Assembly: GCA_025463135.1 (NCBI GenBank)
Contig: JAOAPY010000036.1
Coordinates: 1 to 64,000, forward strand
Source of the DNA: Acidobacteriota bacterium
GTDB taxonomy: Bacteria > Acidobacteriota > Blastocatellia > Pyrinomonadales > Pyrinomonadaceae
DNA length: 64,000 bases
Reading direction: 5' to 3'
Positions 10,396 through 18,747 of the stretch are shown piece by piece. Position 1 is the first letter of the stretch. Each line of letters opens with the position of its first letter. A program made the translations under genes and the position numbers. Under the pieces are notes generated by a model. That model saw only the letters and a program-made list of their open reading frames with translations, had not been told where the DNA came from and ran no database searches.

Positions 10396-12801
10396 ATGCG
10401 CAAGCCTGACTCGTTAAAGATCAACGCAAAATTAGCGGCATCGATTCTGGTGCTCATCGGGCTGAGTTTTACGCGCGGTGCTGATTCGCAGGCGCAGGAG
10501 TACCGAGGTGAGCCCGTCACAGTATCGAGCGTCTCCAGTCGTGCTGCGGCCAACGGCACCGTCGTGTCGATTGCCGCGGATGGGCCACTGAACCGAGCCC
10601 AGACCTGGCAGGACCGCGAAGGTTACCATGTAGTCGTGCCGTCGGCCGGTACGCAAAACGCAATCAAGACCGGCAATGGAATAAAAGTCAGGCAGTTGGA
10701 TCGTTCACTCGAAATTGTGATCCAGACCAAGCCGGGTGCCAACGTCACCGTGCAGCCAACCGGCAACCGTCTGAATCTGAACGTGGACGGAAAGCTCGAT
10801 CCGCGCGAAACGGAAAACCAAAACGCAAAGTCAGAAGCAACGCCGCGAGTTGACGATGGACTCAGCGCCGACAGCTCCAAGGTGGCACGCCTAAACAAGA
10901 CCACAGGCGCCGACTCGCCGTCAGCTAAGAACGAATCCAATCAAACCACCCCTGCCTATTCTGGTCCAGCGGTTAGTTCACCTGCCGCCGCGGAATCAAC
11001 ACAAGACCTAAAGGGCCAGTCAGAAATGCCCACCGGAGAATCAAGTGTCATGTCAGGCGCAACAGTTTTGATAGCACTCGGTCTGGCCTGCATTGGCCTT
11101 CTGGTTTTGCATCGCCGGCGCTCCAGCGCCGCAGTCGCCGTAAGGGAAGAAGACGACGGCTTTGAGATGATTGATGACTTTGGGGAATCTCGCTCAACGG
11201 GCGCCGCCGCAGTCAAATCAGGAAGGAATAATGAAGGCCCGGAAAATCTTATGAAGCTCAGTACGTCAGCAAGCAACGGTGGGTCGCCACAAAGGAAGAC
11301 GCCGGCCCGTCTGCCCGTAGCCATGCCGGTCTCTTTGTATGGGGCTTACCAGGTCGATATGGAGATTGGAAAATTGGTGCAGGGCCACGCGCACAGAATT
11401 GATGTGATTGGTTCACGCGCGCCCGACGATCGTCGCGCTATCGAGGCTTCATTGCTTAAAATGTTGTCCTCGGGGGCGGCAGATGAAGAATTGCAGCGCC
11501 GCGCCCGCGGTGCTTTGGAAGAATATGGTTTTGTTGCTCGGCAGAGTGCGGCGCTGCTCACGGCTTCCGATCCTTACGAGCGTACTTCGGCAGCAAGAAT
11601 GCTCGGCGACGTGAAGTCACCTGCCGCGCTGCCGTTCCTCCTCGAAGCTCTTTACGATCATGAATCGCTGGTACGGAATCAGGCTGTGCTTAGCATTGGC
11701 GAACTCCGGTTGCCGTCAGCAATAGGCGCCCTCCTGGATATCGCTCGCAAACACCCGGATGTACCAGGCTCGCTGTTGAGTCGCGCGCTCAGTGCGTGCT
11801 CAGTGGAAGGATTGGACTTTTTCGACGCCGGTATTCCCGCCCCTCGCCTACTCAACGGAGTCAATGCTCGCCTGCTGGCAGAGGAAATCACCAATCTCGA
11901 GCCGGCGGCAACCTTCGAAGATCTACCGGAATCGGCGGATGAAGAGAGATTTGTACAGGCTTTGGCGCAAGTTCAGAGTGAGGACCTAAGCGAACGCTCA
12001 GAGGCCATCAAGGTGCTCGGCCAATTCTCGGTACGAAGTTCCGTCACAGCCCTGGCGAAAGTGGCGGGTCTGGATCCGGAAGCAAGTCTTAAAGCGTTGG
12101 CCATTTCAAGCCTGGCTTTCATCAATCATGAATCTGTTTTTCCGGCGATCCTAATCGCCATGGCGGACGAATCGCGCGAGGTGCGCGCGGCAGCCGCCAG
12201 ATCGTTATCGCGATTGAGCTTTGATCGCGCCGATGCCTACATCCGCGTGACGGAAACCGACGATGTCGAATCTTTGCGCGACGTCGCCGAAGCTTGCATC
12301 AAGGCTGGAATTGCCACGCAAGGCATCGACAAGATGAGTAGCGGCGATCACCAGGCCTACGAGTCCATGGCTGTAGTGTCTTTGCTCGTAAAAGCAAAAC
12401 GATTCGAGCCACTGCTTGAGGCGATGACTAATCATTCGGATTTGGATGTGCGCCTGGTGGCTATCCATATTCTGGGATTAGCGGGCGAGCGGTCGCTTAT
12501 TGAATCGCTGCGACAGTTGCTGGACAATTCCCACGACGATATAGTCAGCGAAGCTCTACTGGAAGCTATCACGCGGTTGGAAATGCCTCGGGAGGCTCAG
12601 CAGACTGAGAGCGCATCCGATTGTGAGTTGGAAGGCCAGCCGATCAACGAAGTCGCCGTGACCACGAACGATGAAGTGGAACAGGAAGCAGGATACGACT
12701 TCGTATCACAGCCTGTAAGTCAGACCGAAAACCAACCTCCACCCGAGCCTGCTCTAACGGAAGTTGAGAGCTCTGGACTGCCGGCGCCCCCGATTGCATA
12801 A
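10396..12801 (+). CDS. Protein A: AMIN-like domain, TM helix and cytoplasmic HEAT repeats
   Basis: The product is a membrane protein of about 801 residues, not a known family by full architecture. A signal-anchor or signal peptide (NAKLAASILVLIGLSF) leads into an AMIN-like beta domain at about 40-135 (QTWQDREGYHVVVPSAG, LDRSLEIVIQTKPGANVTV). A Ser/Thr-rich linker follows, then a TM helix near 220-240 (ATVLIALGLACIGLLVL) ending in RRR, which puts the C-terminus in the cytoplasm. Residues about 314-770 are HEAT-like. AMIN domains in AmiC and secretins bind cell-wall or envelope components. The domain resembles that of protein B, and the HEAT region resembles both ends of protein C. The start is uncertain: an upstream ATG at 10312 keeps frame, but 10396 gives the better signal sequence. 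Confidence 0.8.
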   Translation: MRKPDSLKINAKLAASILVLIGLSFTRGADSQAQEYRGEPVTVSSVSSRAAANGTVVSIAADGPLNRAQTWQDREGYHVVVPSAGTQNAIKTGNGIKVRQLDRSLEIVIQTKPGANVTVQPTGNRLNLNVDGKLDPRETENQNAKSEATPRVDDGLSADSSKVARLNKTTGADSPSAKNESNQTTPAYSGPAVSSPAAAESTQDLKGQSEMPTGESSVMSGATVLIALGLACIGLLVLHRRRSSAAVAVREEDDGFEMIDDFGESRSTGAAAVKSGRNNEGPENLMKLSTSASNGGSPQRKTPARLPVAMPVSLYGAYQVDMEIGKLVQGHAHRIDVIGSRAPDDRRAIEASLLKMLSSGAADEELQRRARGALEEYGFVARQSAALLTASDPYERTSAARMLGDVKSPAALPFLLEALYDHESLVRNQAVLSIGELRLPSAIGALLDIARKHPDVPGSLLSRALSACSVEGLDFFDAGIPAPRLLNGVNARLLAEEITNLEPAATFEDLPESADEERFVQALAQVQSEDLSERSEAIKVLGQFSVRSSVTALAKVAGLDPEASLKALAISSLAFINHESVFPAILIAMADESREVRAAAARSLSRLSFDRADAYIRVTETDDVESLRDVAEACIKAGIATQGIDKMSSGDHQAYESMAVVSLLVKAKRFEPLLEAMTNHSDLDVRLVAIHILGLAGERSLIESLRQLLDNSHDDIVSEALLEAITRLEMPREAQQTESASDCELEGQPINEVAVTTNDEVEQEAGYDFVSQPVSQTENQPPPEPALTEVESSGLPAPPIA

Positions 12802-12835
12802 TGCAGTCGGCAGCGTCTTTCCCCCATTTGCCCCA

Positions 12836-14119
12836 ATGAACTCATCACAAACTCAGCACTCAGGATCGCAAAGCAACAGGCGCGGAACTGTCTTGACTCT
12901 GTCGCTTTCTCTCGTTGTTTGTTTCAACCTGCTGCCCGTCATAGCCCAGGTAAGGAGCCCCAAGCGCATCACTTCAGTTTGGACCGCTACGACTGCTGAA
13001 GGCTCCAGGGTGCATGTAGTCTCGGACGCCCCCGTAAATGATTACGAAGGCTACACGCGCGGCGGGCGCTTTTACGTGAAGATTCCCCTGGCGGATCTGC
13101 CTACAGCACGTGGCAGTTTGCTGGGACGCGGCTTTGATGACGTACAGATCCAACGGTATGGAGACGGCATCATCATTTCCTTTCGGCTGCAACCCGGAAC
13201 TTCCGCACGAGTGGAACAAGCGGCCAATCGGCTGGAAATTGTTTTCACAACACCAGCTGGTTCAAGAAGTGCGGTGGCCGGAGCCAGAGAAACCGACGAT
13301 GCTAATCGTACGCGCGCACGACGAATTGCGGACTCTGCCGGTCCTTCTCCGGCAACGTCACCTGCCTCTGCCCGGGAAGAAAGATCGATACGCCGGCCCA
13401 GCGGCCACCGTCACCTCCGATCGGGTGCTGGCGCCGTGGGTACGACCAGCAGAGTGGAAACTGCTCGAAACAGCGGCAGTTCCGGAGTCAAGGGAAGCAA
13501 GCCTGAGCGGGATAGTCGGAATTCCGGTCCAGCGGAAAAAGGAACGCCCACTCGACCCAATACTGAAGTGTCCTCTGGGGCTTCAACCTCTGCCCGCCCC
13601 ACTCCGGCTGCAACACCAACCAGGACCCCGTCCAGTCTTTCGGGCTCCGCTTCACCTGCGGGCACACCAGCCTCGGTCGCAACGCCGCGACCCAGCGAAT
13701 CCTACAGCCAACTCTCGTCATCGCCTACTCCAAATAAAACCGCGACGACAAGAGACAACGATTGGAAGAGTCGAGCCCATTATTGGAGAGTTTGGGCAGA
13801 GTTGAATTGGCTGCCGATACTGATCGGTGTCCTCGTCGCCCTGGCTTTGTTGGTGCTGCTCTTTTTCTGGCGCGCTGCTAAGCGCAGCCGCGGCGATGCC
13901 GCCGATTGGGATGAATCATCAAACGAAACAGTAGCTTCAACGAAAGCGGCGCCGGAATCTCTAACCGCCGGGGCATCACAATCAGTCGACCCAACGCCCG
14001 TCGCGCCTGTACAAACTCAAACAGCGGCAGCAGGACAAACACATTCGTCGAACGCAGCGCCCAGCGAACAAGTAAACCATCAGGGCGAGGAAGCAGAGCG
14101 GGAGGTTTTTGAACTATGA
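12836..14119 (+). CDS. Protein B: AMIN-like domain, Pro/Ser/Thr-rich linker, TM helix
   Basis: This envelope protein of about 427 residues begins with a signal sequence (GTVLTLSLSLVVCFNLLPVIAQ). Residues about 45-140 form an AMIN-like beta domain (RITSVWTATTAEGSRVHVVS, then GRGFDDVQIQRYGDGIIISF). It aligns by eye with protein A, sharing the pattern V-x-I/V-x-D-x-P-L/V-N and LQPGTSARVEQAANRLEIVF. A Ser/Thr/Pro-rich stretch of about 180 residues could span the periplasm. A TM helix (LPILIGVLVALALLVLLFFW, about 324-344) ends in RAAKRSR and leaves an acidic cytoplasmic tail of about 80 residues. The gene is 34 bases after A and overlaps C by four bases (ATGA), so translation of B and C is likely coupled. 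The start at 12836 avoids a 72-base extension inside A. Confidence 0.8.
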   Translation: MNSSQTQHSGSQSNRRGTVLTLSLSLVVCFNLLPVIAQVRSPKRITSVWTATTAEGSRVHVVSDAPVNDYEGYTRGGRFYVKIPLADLPTARGSLLGRGFDDVQIQRYGDGIIISFRLQPGTSARVEQAANRLEIVFTTPAGSRSAVAGARETDDANRTRARRIADSAGPSPATSPASAREERSIRRPSGHRHLRSGAGAVGTTSRVETARNSGSSGVKGSKPERDSRNSGPAEKGTPTRPNTEVSSGASTSARPTPAATPTRTPSSLSGSASPAGTPASVATPRPSESYSQLSSSPTPNKTATTRDNDWKSRAHYWRVWAELNWLPILIGVLVALALLVLLFFWRAAKRSRGDAADWDESSNETVASTKAAPESLTAGASQSVDPTPVAPVQTQTAAAGQTHSSNAAPSEQVNHQGEEAEREVFEL

Positions 14120-17100
14120 GTGTCGAGTTTCTATTTCAACTTTGCGCGCAACACGGTATCAAGTTGACGCTGGCAACCGATGGCAGCGATCGCCTCCTGG
14201 TGGACGCCCCTAAAGGGTCCTTAACGCCCTCTCTGCGCGAAGCCTTAACCGCTCACAAACCCGAGTTGATTGCGGCTCTTAAAGCTCAGTCGCAGGCCGA
14301 CGCTGAATCAGTCACCGTGGTGCGAGCGGAGGTTGAGGCAACAACCACGGCTGCGCCTGCAGTCGAGCCTGACGTCGCCGTGCCTGCTGTCCACAGTAGT
14401 GCTAGGCCGGCTGGATCGACAAAAGCGAATTCAGAAGCAGGTCAATTGGAACGTGCCGAGGTCGAGGTCAGGAATCTTCTCGAGGGACGCAGCTATGACG
14501 TGCAGGTGCTCGATGCCTCAGACACAGCCACGCGTCAGGTAATAGCAACGGCCCTGCTTTCAGCCTTCTCGGATCCGAATACGGAGCAGCAGGGACGGGC
14601 CAGACAGGGATTTTTGGACCACGGATATTTTGATGAAACCACGCGAGAGCTGCGGACCGCGGATTCTCCGGCAGCACGCGCGGCCGCGGCGCGCAAGTTA
14701 GGCGCGGCCGGCAGCCGGCTGGCCACTCCGCACGTCATTGCGGCGTTGAGCGACACCGCTCCCGAAGTGCGACGCAGTGCCGTCGAAGCGTTGGGCGCGA
14801 TTGGCGACCCCGCTGCAGTGGCGCCCCTGAATGACCTCGTGGTGCGCGAGACGAGCCGCCAGGTGCCTCCGAGCGCAGTTCGACAGGCCATCGACTCCAT
14901 TACTGCCGTTGTGTCTCCCATGGCGGCCGTTAGCGAAGCCTCGCCTGAAGCGGTGATCTCGGAACCTATCAGTGAAGCCCATGATACGAATGATGCTTCA
15001 TCATCTACCGAAGTCGCTCCGCCAGAAACCGCAGAACCTTCTTACACCGAGAAGTTGTCACTCGAGGAAGAGAGCCTTCTATTGGAAGAAGAAGCGCTTC
15101 GCAAAGCTGTCGAGGAAGTTGAACTGAGAAGGTTGGCGGCCGAAGCTGCGCGTAAAGAAGCTGAGCAGGAAGCGCGGTTGAAAGCCGAACAGGAAGCCGT
15201 TGCCAGGGCGGACGCTGAACAGCGCCGTCTGGTCGAAGAACTGGCTCGCAAACAGGCAGAGGAAGAAGCGGCCCGCCGCCTGGCTGCGGAAGACGCACGC
15301 ATGAAGGCAGAGGAGGAAGCCCGGGCCAGGGCTGAAGAAGAAGCGCGCAACCGCGCTGAAGAGGAAGATCGTTTCCGCGTCGAAGCGGAAACGTTGAGGA
15401 GAGCCGCGGAAGAACTTGCCAGGAAGAGAGTCGCCGCCGAAGCAGCACGTAAAGAGGCGGAAGAAGCAGCGCGTCTTCGCGCCGAGGAACTCGCTCGCCG
15501 GCAGGCCGAAGAAGAAGCGGCCCGCCAGCACGCCATAGCTGAAGCGCTGCGCCACGCCAAAGAGGAAGTTGCCCGTCGTATGGCTGAAGAAGCTCGACTG
15601 CGCGCGGAAGAGGAAGCCCGACTGCGCGCAGAAGAAGAAGCTCGACTGCAAGCAGAAGAAGCCCGACTGCGTGCCGAAGAGGAAGCCCGCCTACGCGCGG
15701 AAGAGGAAGCTCGGCAACGTGCCGCGGAAGAGGCGCGCCGACTGGCTGAGCAAGAAGCCCTCCGTTTGGCTATCGAAGAAGAAGCCCGCCAAGCCGCGGA
15801 GCGACGACGCCGTCAAGAAGAAGAGCGACTGCGCATAGAGGCTGAGGCCCTGCTACAGGCTGCAGAGGCGGTCGCGCGTCAGAGAGCAGAGATTGAAGCG
15901 GCCCGTCGTAAGACTGAGGAAGATGCGCAACGTCTGGCCGAAGAACAGGCGCGCATGCAGGCGGAGGAGGAGGTTCGTCGCCAGGCCGAAGCAGAGCGAC
16001 TGAGAATTGCTGCTGAAGTAAGTCAGCGCGCGGAAGCGGAGCGTCGCCGTCTCGAAGAGGCGCGCGCCCACGCTGAAGCAGAACAGCGGCGCATGGAAGA
16101 AGAGGCCCGACGGTACGCCGAAGAAGAAGAGCTGCGCCTGGCCGCGCTTGAGGCGGTAAAGCAGAAGGCTCAGGAGGATCTGGTCCAGCGCGTGGAAAAG
16201 GAACAGCGCATCCGCAGTGAAATCGAAGCCTTGCGCCAGGCTGAAGAGCAGCAGCGCCAGCGTATTCAGGAAGCGGAAAATCGTCGCAAGACGGAATCCG
16301 AAGCGCGTCGCCAGACGGAAGAACTGGCCCGTCTGAAGGCCGAAGAACAACAACAACTGCGGGCCTGGGAAGAAGCACGGTTGCTGGCCGAGGAAGAGGT
16401 TCATCGGCAGGCCGAGGCGGAGCGTCAGCGGTTGGAAGCGCAGCGGTTGCGGGTCGAGGAAGAGAGGCGTCGCACTGAAGAAGAACGTGAGCGTCTCGAA
16501 GCCGAGATGCGCCAGCGTACGGAAGAAGAGGAGCGTCACCTGGCGGCCCTGGAAGCCATTCGTCATCAGGCTGAGGAACAGGCGCGTGCTCGTGCGGAAA
16601 AAGCATTGCAGATGCAGAGCGAGATCGAGGCCCTGCGTCAGGCAGAGGAAGTCCGTCTGAGAGCGGAAGAGGAAGCCCGCTTACGCGCCGAAGAACAGCG
16701 TCACGAGTTCGAAGAGGCGCGGCGTCTTGCGGAAGCAGAGCGCGCGCAAGTCGAAGCCGAAGTAAGGCAACACGCCGCTGAGCGCGAGAATCAACTCGGG
16801 GCTCTCGAATCATTGCGCGAACAGGCGAAACTGGACGCGCAGATCCGCGCGGAACGCGAACTCCAGGTGCGCGCTGAAATTGAAGTGCTGCAACAGGCGG
16901 AGGAAGTGCAACGCCGGCAAATAGAAGAAGCCGAGAGTATTCGGCGCGAAAAGGCCCAGCAACTGCAACGAGAAGAAGAGGCCCTGCGGCAAACCGAACT
17001 GGCGCTGCAACAACATCGGGCCGAAGTAGCGGCGATCCGGAGAAAGGCGGAAGAGGAAACTGAGATGCTCGCTAAAGAGCAGGAACGTCTCAGGCTCGAG

Positions 17101-18453
17101 GAAGAAAGCCGTTCGTCCGCCGAAGAAGAGCGCCGCCGGCTGGAAGTCGAAACCCGCCATCGCGCTGAAGAAGAAGAGCGAACCCGGCTGCATGAATCCC
17201 GCCGGCGCGCTGAAGAAGAAGCCCAGAGAATTGAAGAAGAATCCCGTCGCCGCGCAGACGAAGATGAACTCAAACAGGCCGAGTTGCAGATGCTGCGCCG
17301 GAAAGTTGAAGAAGAAACGCGCAACCGGGCCGAGCAGGAAAGACGGATTCGAGTCGAAATCGAAGAGCTCAACAGGGCCGGCGAAGAGCAACGCCGGCGA
17401 CTCGAAGCGCAAGCCGGACTGCGAGCGGAAGCTGAAGCTCGGCTTAAGCTGGAAGAAGAACGCCACGCAGCCGAAGAGCGGGCGCGGCTAAAAGCTGAAG
17501 AAGACGCGCGCCGTTTGGCTGAAGGTGCGGCCCGGCGTCGTGCCGAGACCGAGCGGCAACGCCTCGACCTGGAAGCGGAACGGGCGGCTAATGAAGAAGC
17601 CCGACGCTTTGCCAACCGGCCGCCTTCTCCCGTCGTTGCTGAACCCTCTGATCAGTCGCAGTTGTCAGTTGATGAGTTGCCTGCGTTGGAATCTGAATGG
17701 ATGGATGTCGATCTGGAACAGCCTCGTCTCTCAGTGCGGCCGCTTTCCGGCCCGGCACTCCAGTATGAAACCAGCGAGCCGACCCCCGCCGCCCACGTCA
17801 TTCAGGCGCATGAGATCGAGGTGGTCCGCGAAGAGAAAGGACTGCTGGCAGTCGACGAGGAATCCGCCGGCGTGCCCTCAGAAATTCTCAAACGGCTCAA
17901 AAGTGAAAATTCAACAGACCGAGCGGCGGCGCTGACAGAACTCAGCCAAACGGGCGGCGAAGATTCGTTCCACTTGATCAATAGGTCGTTTGACGATGCC
18001 GCACCTGAAGTTCGCAATGCCGCAGCTCGGGCCCTGCACGATGTTCAGTCCGATCGGGCGGCTTCGTTCACAAGGGCGCTTCGGGAAGGTTCGCCGGAAC
18101 GAAGACGAAAGATTGGCGCCGCGTTGGCCGATTCCGGTCTGGCGAGTCAGGCTATCAACAATCTTACCGGTGAGAGTCGAGAGCGCACTTACGATGCATT
18201 TTCACTCTTGTTCCTGATGGCCAAGGCGGGAGAAGTGCAGCCATTGATGCGCGCGATCGAGGACCACGCCAACATCGAAGTTCGCCTGGCCGTCGTTAAG
18301 CTGCTGGCCCTGAGCGGCCAGTCGGAAATCGTGCCCGCGTTCCGCCGCCTGGCGGTCCGTGGATCGTTGCCTTCGGAAGTGAGATCGGCAGTCATGGAAG
18401 CGATATACCAGATCAGCAGCCAATCCCGCGAGACGGCCCATTCGGCCGCTTAA
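14116..18453 (+). CDS. Protein C: TubC_N-like domain, HEAT repeats split by a giant coiled coil
   Basis: This is a 1445-residue predicted cytosolic protein with no signal or TM segment. Residues about 3-55 resemble the TubC N-terminal docking domain of NRPS/PKS enzymes (FLFQLCAQHGIKL, then APKGSLTPSLREALTAHKPE). Residues about 112-266 hold a region homologous to protein A (LLEGRSYDVQVLD, then HEAT repeats ADSPAARAAAARKLG and APEVRRSAVEALGAIGD). About 315-1163 is an almost unbroken Ala/Glu/Arg coiled coil (EEEARLRAEEEARLR-type), long enough for roughly 120 nm if fully helical. About 1254-1445 returns to HEAT repeats matching the C-terminal part of A. It is the last gene of the cassette, followed by a strong terminator. 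Likely a scaffold or filament-forming partner of A; function unknown. Confidence 0.85.
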   Translation: MSVEFLFQLCAQHGIKLTLATDGSDRLLVDAPKGSLTPSLREALTAHKPELIAALKAQSQADAESVTVVRAEVEATTTAAPAVEPDVAVPAVHSSARPAGSTKANSEAGQLERAEVEVRNLLEGRSYDVQVLDASDTATRQVIATALLSAFSDPNTEQQGRARQGFLDHGYFDETTRELRTADSPAARAAAARKLGAAGSRLATPHVIAALSDTAPEVRRSAVEALGAIGDPAAVAPLNDLVVRETSRQVPPSAVRQAIDSITAVVSPMAAVSEASPEAVISEPISEAHDTNDASSSTEVAPPETAEPSYTEKLSLEEESLLLEEEALRKAVEEVELRRLAAEAARKEAEQEARLKAEQEAVARADAEQRRLVEELARKQAEEEAARRLAAEDARMKAEEEARARAEEEARNRAEEEDRFRVEAETLRRAAEELARKRVAAEAARKEAEEAARLRAEELARRQAEEEAARQHAIAEALRHAKEEVARRMAEEARLRAEEEARLRAEEEARLQAEEARLRAEEEARLRAEEEARQRAAEEARRLAEQEALRLAIEEEARQAAERRRRQEEERLRIEAEALLQAAEAVARQRAEIEAARRKTEEDAQRLAEEQARMQAEEEVRRQAEAERLRIAAEVSQRAEAERRRLEEARAHAEAEQRRMEEEARRYAEEEELRLAALEAVKQKAQEDLVQRVEKEQRIRSEIEALRQAEEQQRQRIQEAENRRKTESEARRQTEELARLKAEEQQQLRAWEEARLLAEEEVHRQAEAERQRLEAQRLRVEEERRRTEEERERLEAEMRQRTEEEERHLAALEAIRHQAEEQARARAEKALQMQSEIEALRQAEEVRLRAEEEARLRAEEQRHEFEEARRLAEAERAQVEAEVRQHAAERENQLGALESLREQAKLDAQIRAERELQVRAEIEVLQQAEEVQRRQIEEAESIRREKAQQLQREEEALRQTELALQQHRAEVAAIRRKAEEETEMLAKEQERLRLEEESRSSAEEERRRLEVETRHRAEEEERTRLHESRRRAEEEAQRIEEESRRRADEDELKQAELQMLRRKVEEETRNRAEQERRIRVEIEELNRAGEEQRRRLEAQAGLRAEAEARLKLEEERHAAEERARLKAEEDARRLAEGAARRRAETERQRLDLEAERAANEEARRFANRPPSPVVAEPSDQSQLSVDELPALESEWMDVDLEQPRLSVRPLSGPALQYETSEPTPAAHVIQAHEIEVVREEKGLLAVDEESAGVPSEILKRLKSENSTDRAAALTELSQTGGEDSFHLINRSFDDAAPEVRNAAARALHDVQSDRAASFTRALREGSPERRRKIGAALADSGLASQAINNLTGESRERTYDAFSLLFLMAKAGEVQPLMRAIEDHANIEVRLAVVKLLALSGQSEIVPAFRRLAVRGSLPSEVRSAVMEAIYQISSQSRETAHSAA

Positions 18454-18560
18454 GAAGAGCAAGGAGCGAAGGGCAAACAGCAAGTCGAGGGGTGAACTTC
18501 GAGTCAGCACCACCTGCGTTAGCGGGTGGGTGGATAAGACAGAGACCGTCCTGCGATTAG

Positions 18561-18606
18561 ATCGTGAATGGAGCACTACTCAGCTTCATTCACGATTTTT
18601 CTTTTC
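18561..18606 (+). terminator. Rho-independent terminator of the A-B-C cassette
   Basis: ATCGTGAATGGAGC pairs with GCTTCATTCACGAT across an 8-base loop (one G-T pair), followed by TTTTTCTTTT. It lies about 110 bases past the stop of protein C. The rest of 18454-18747 has no gene; an AGGAG ribosome site precedes the next ATG. Confidence 0.85.
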
Positions 18607-18747
18607 ATGCGGCCGTTCTTGCTCGTTTCGGTTTCGGGTTCACGGTTCACGGTCTTTCGCGCTCCCGTTGTTTCTGGCTAATCGCTCCCCAGTGCGCGTA
18701 AAATCTCCCTGGAAAAAATTCTCAATCTCACCCTCAGGAGACAAACG

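Noticed and set aside
15770-17615. Long open frames on the minus strand (347, 274, 237 and 218 residues) inside protein C
   Set aside because: They are the antisense of an Ala/Glu/Arg coiled coil, whose codon bias removes stops on the other strand. Their translations are low-complexity Ser/Arg, Pro/Leu or Phe-rich text with no domain.
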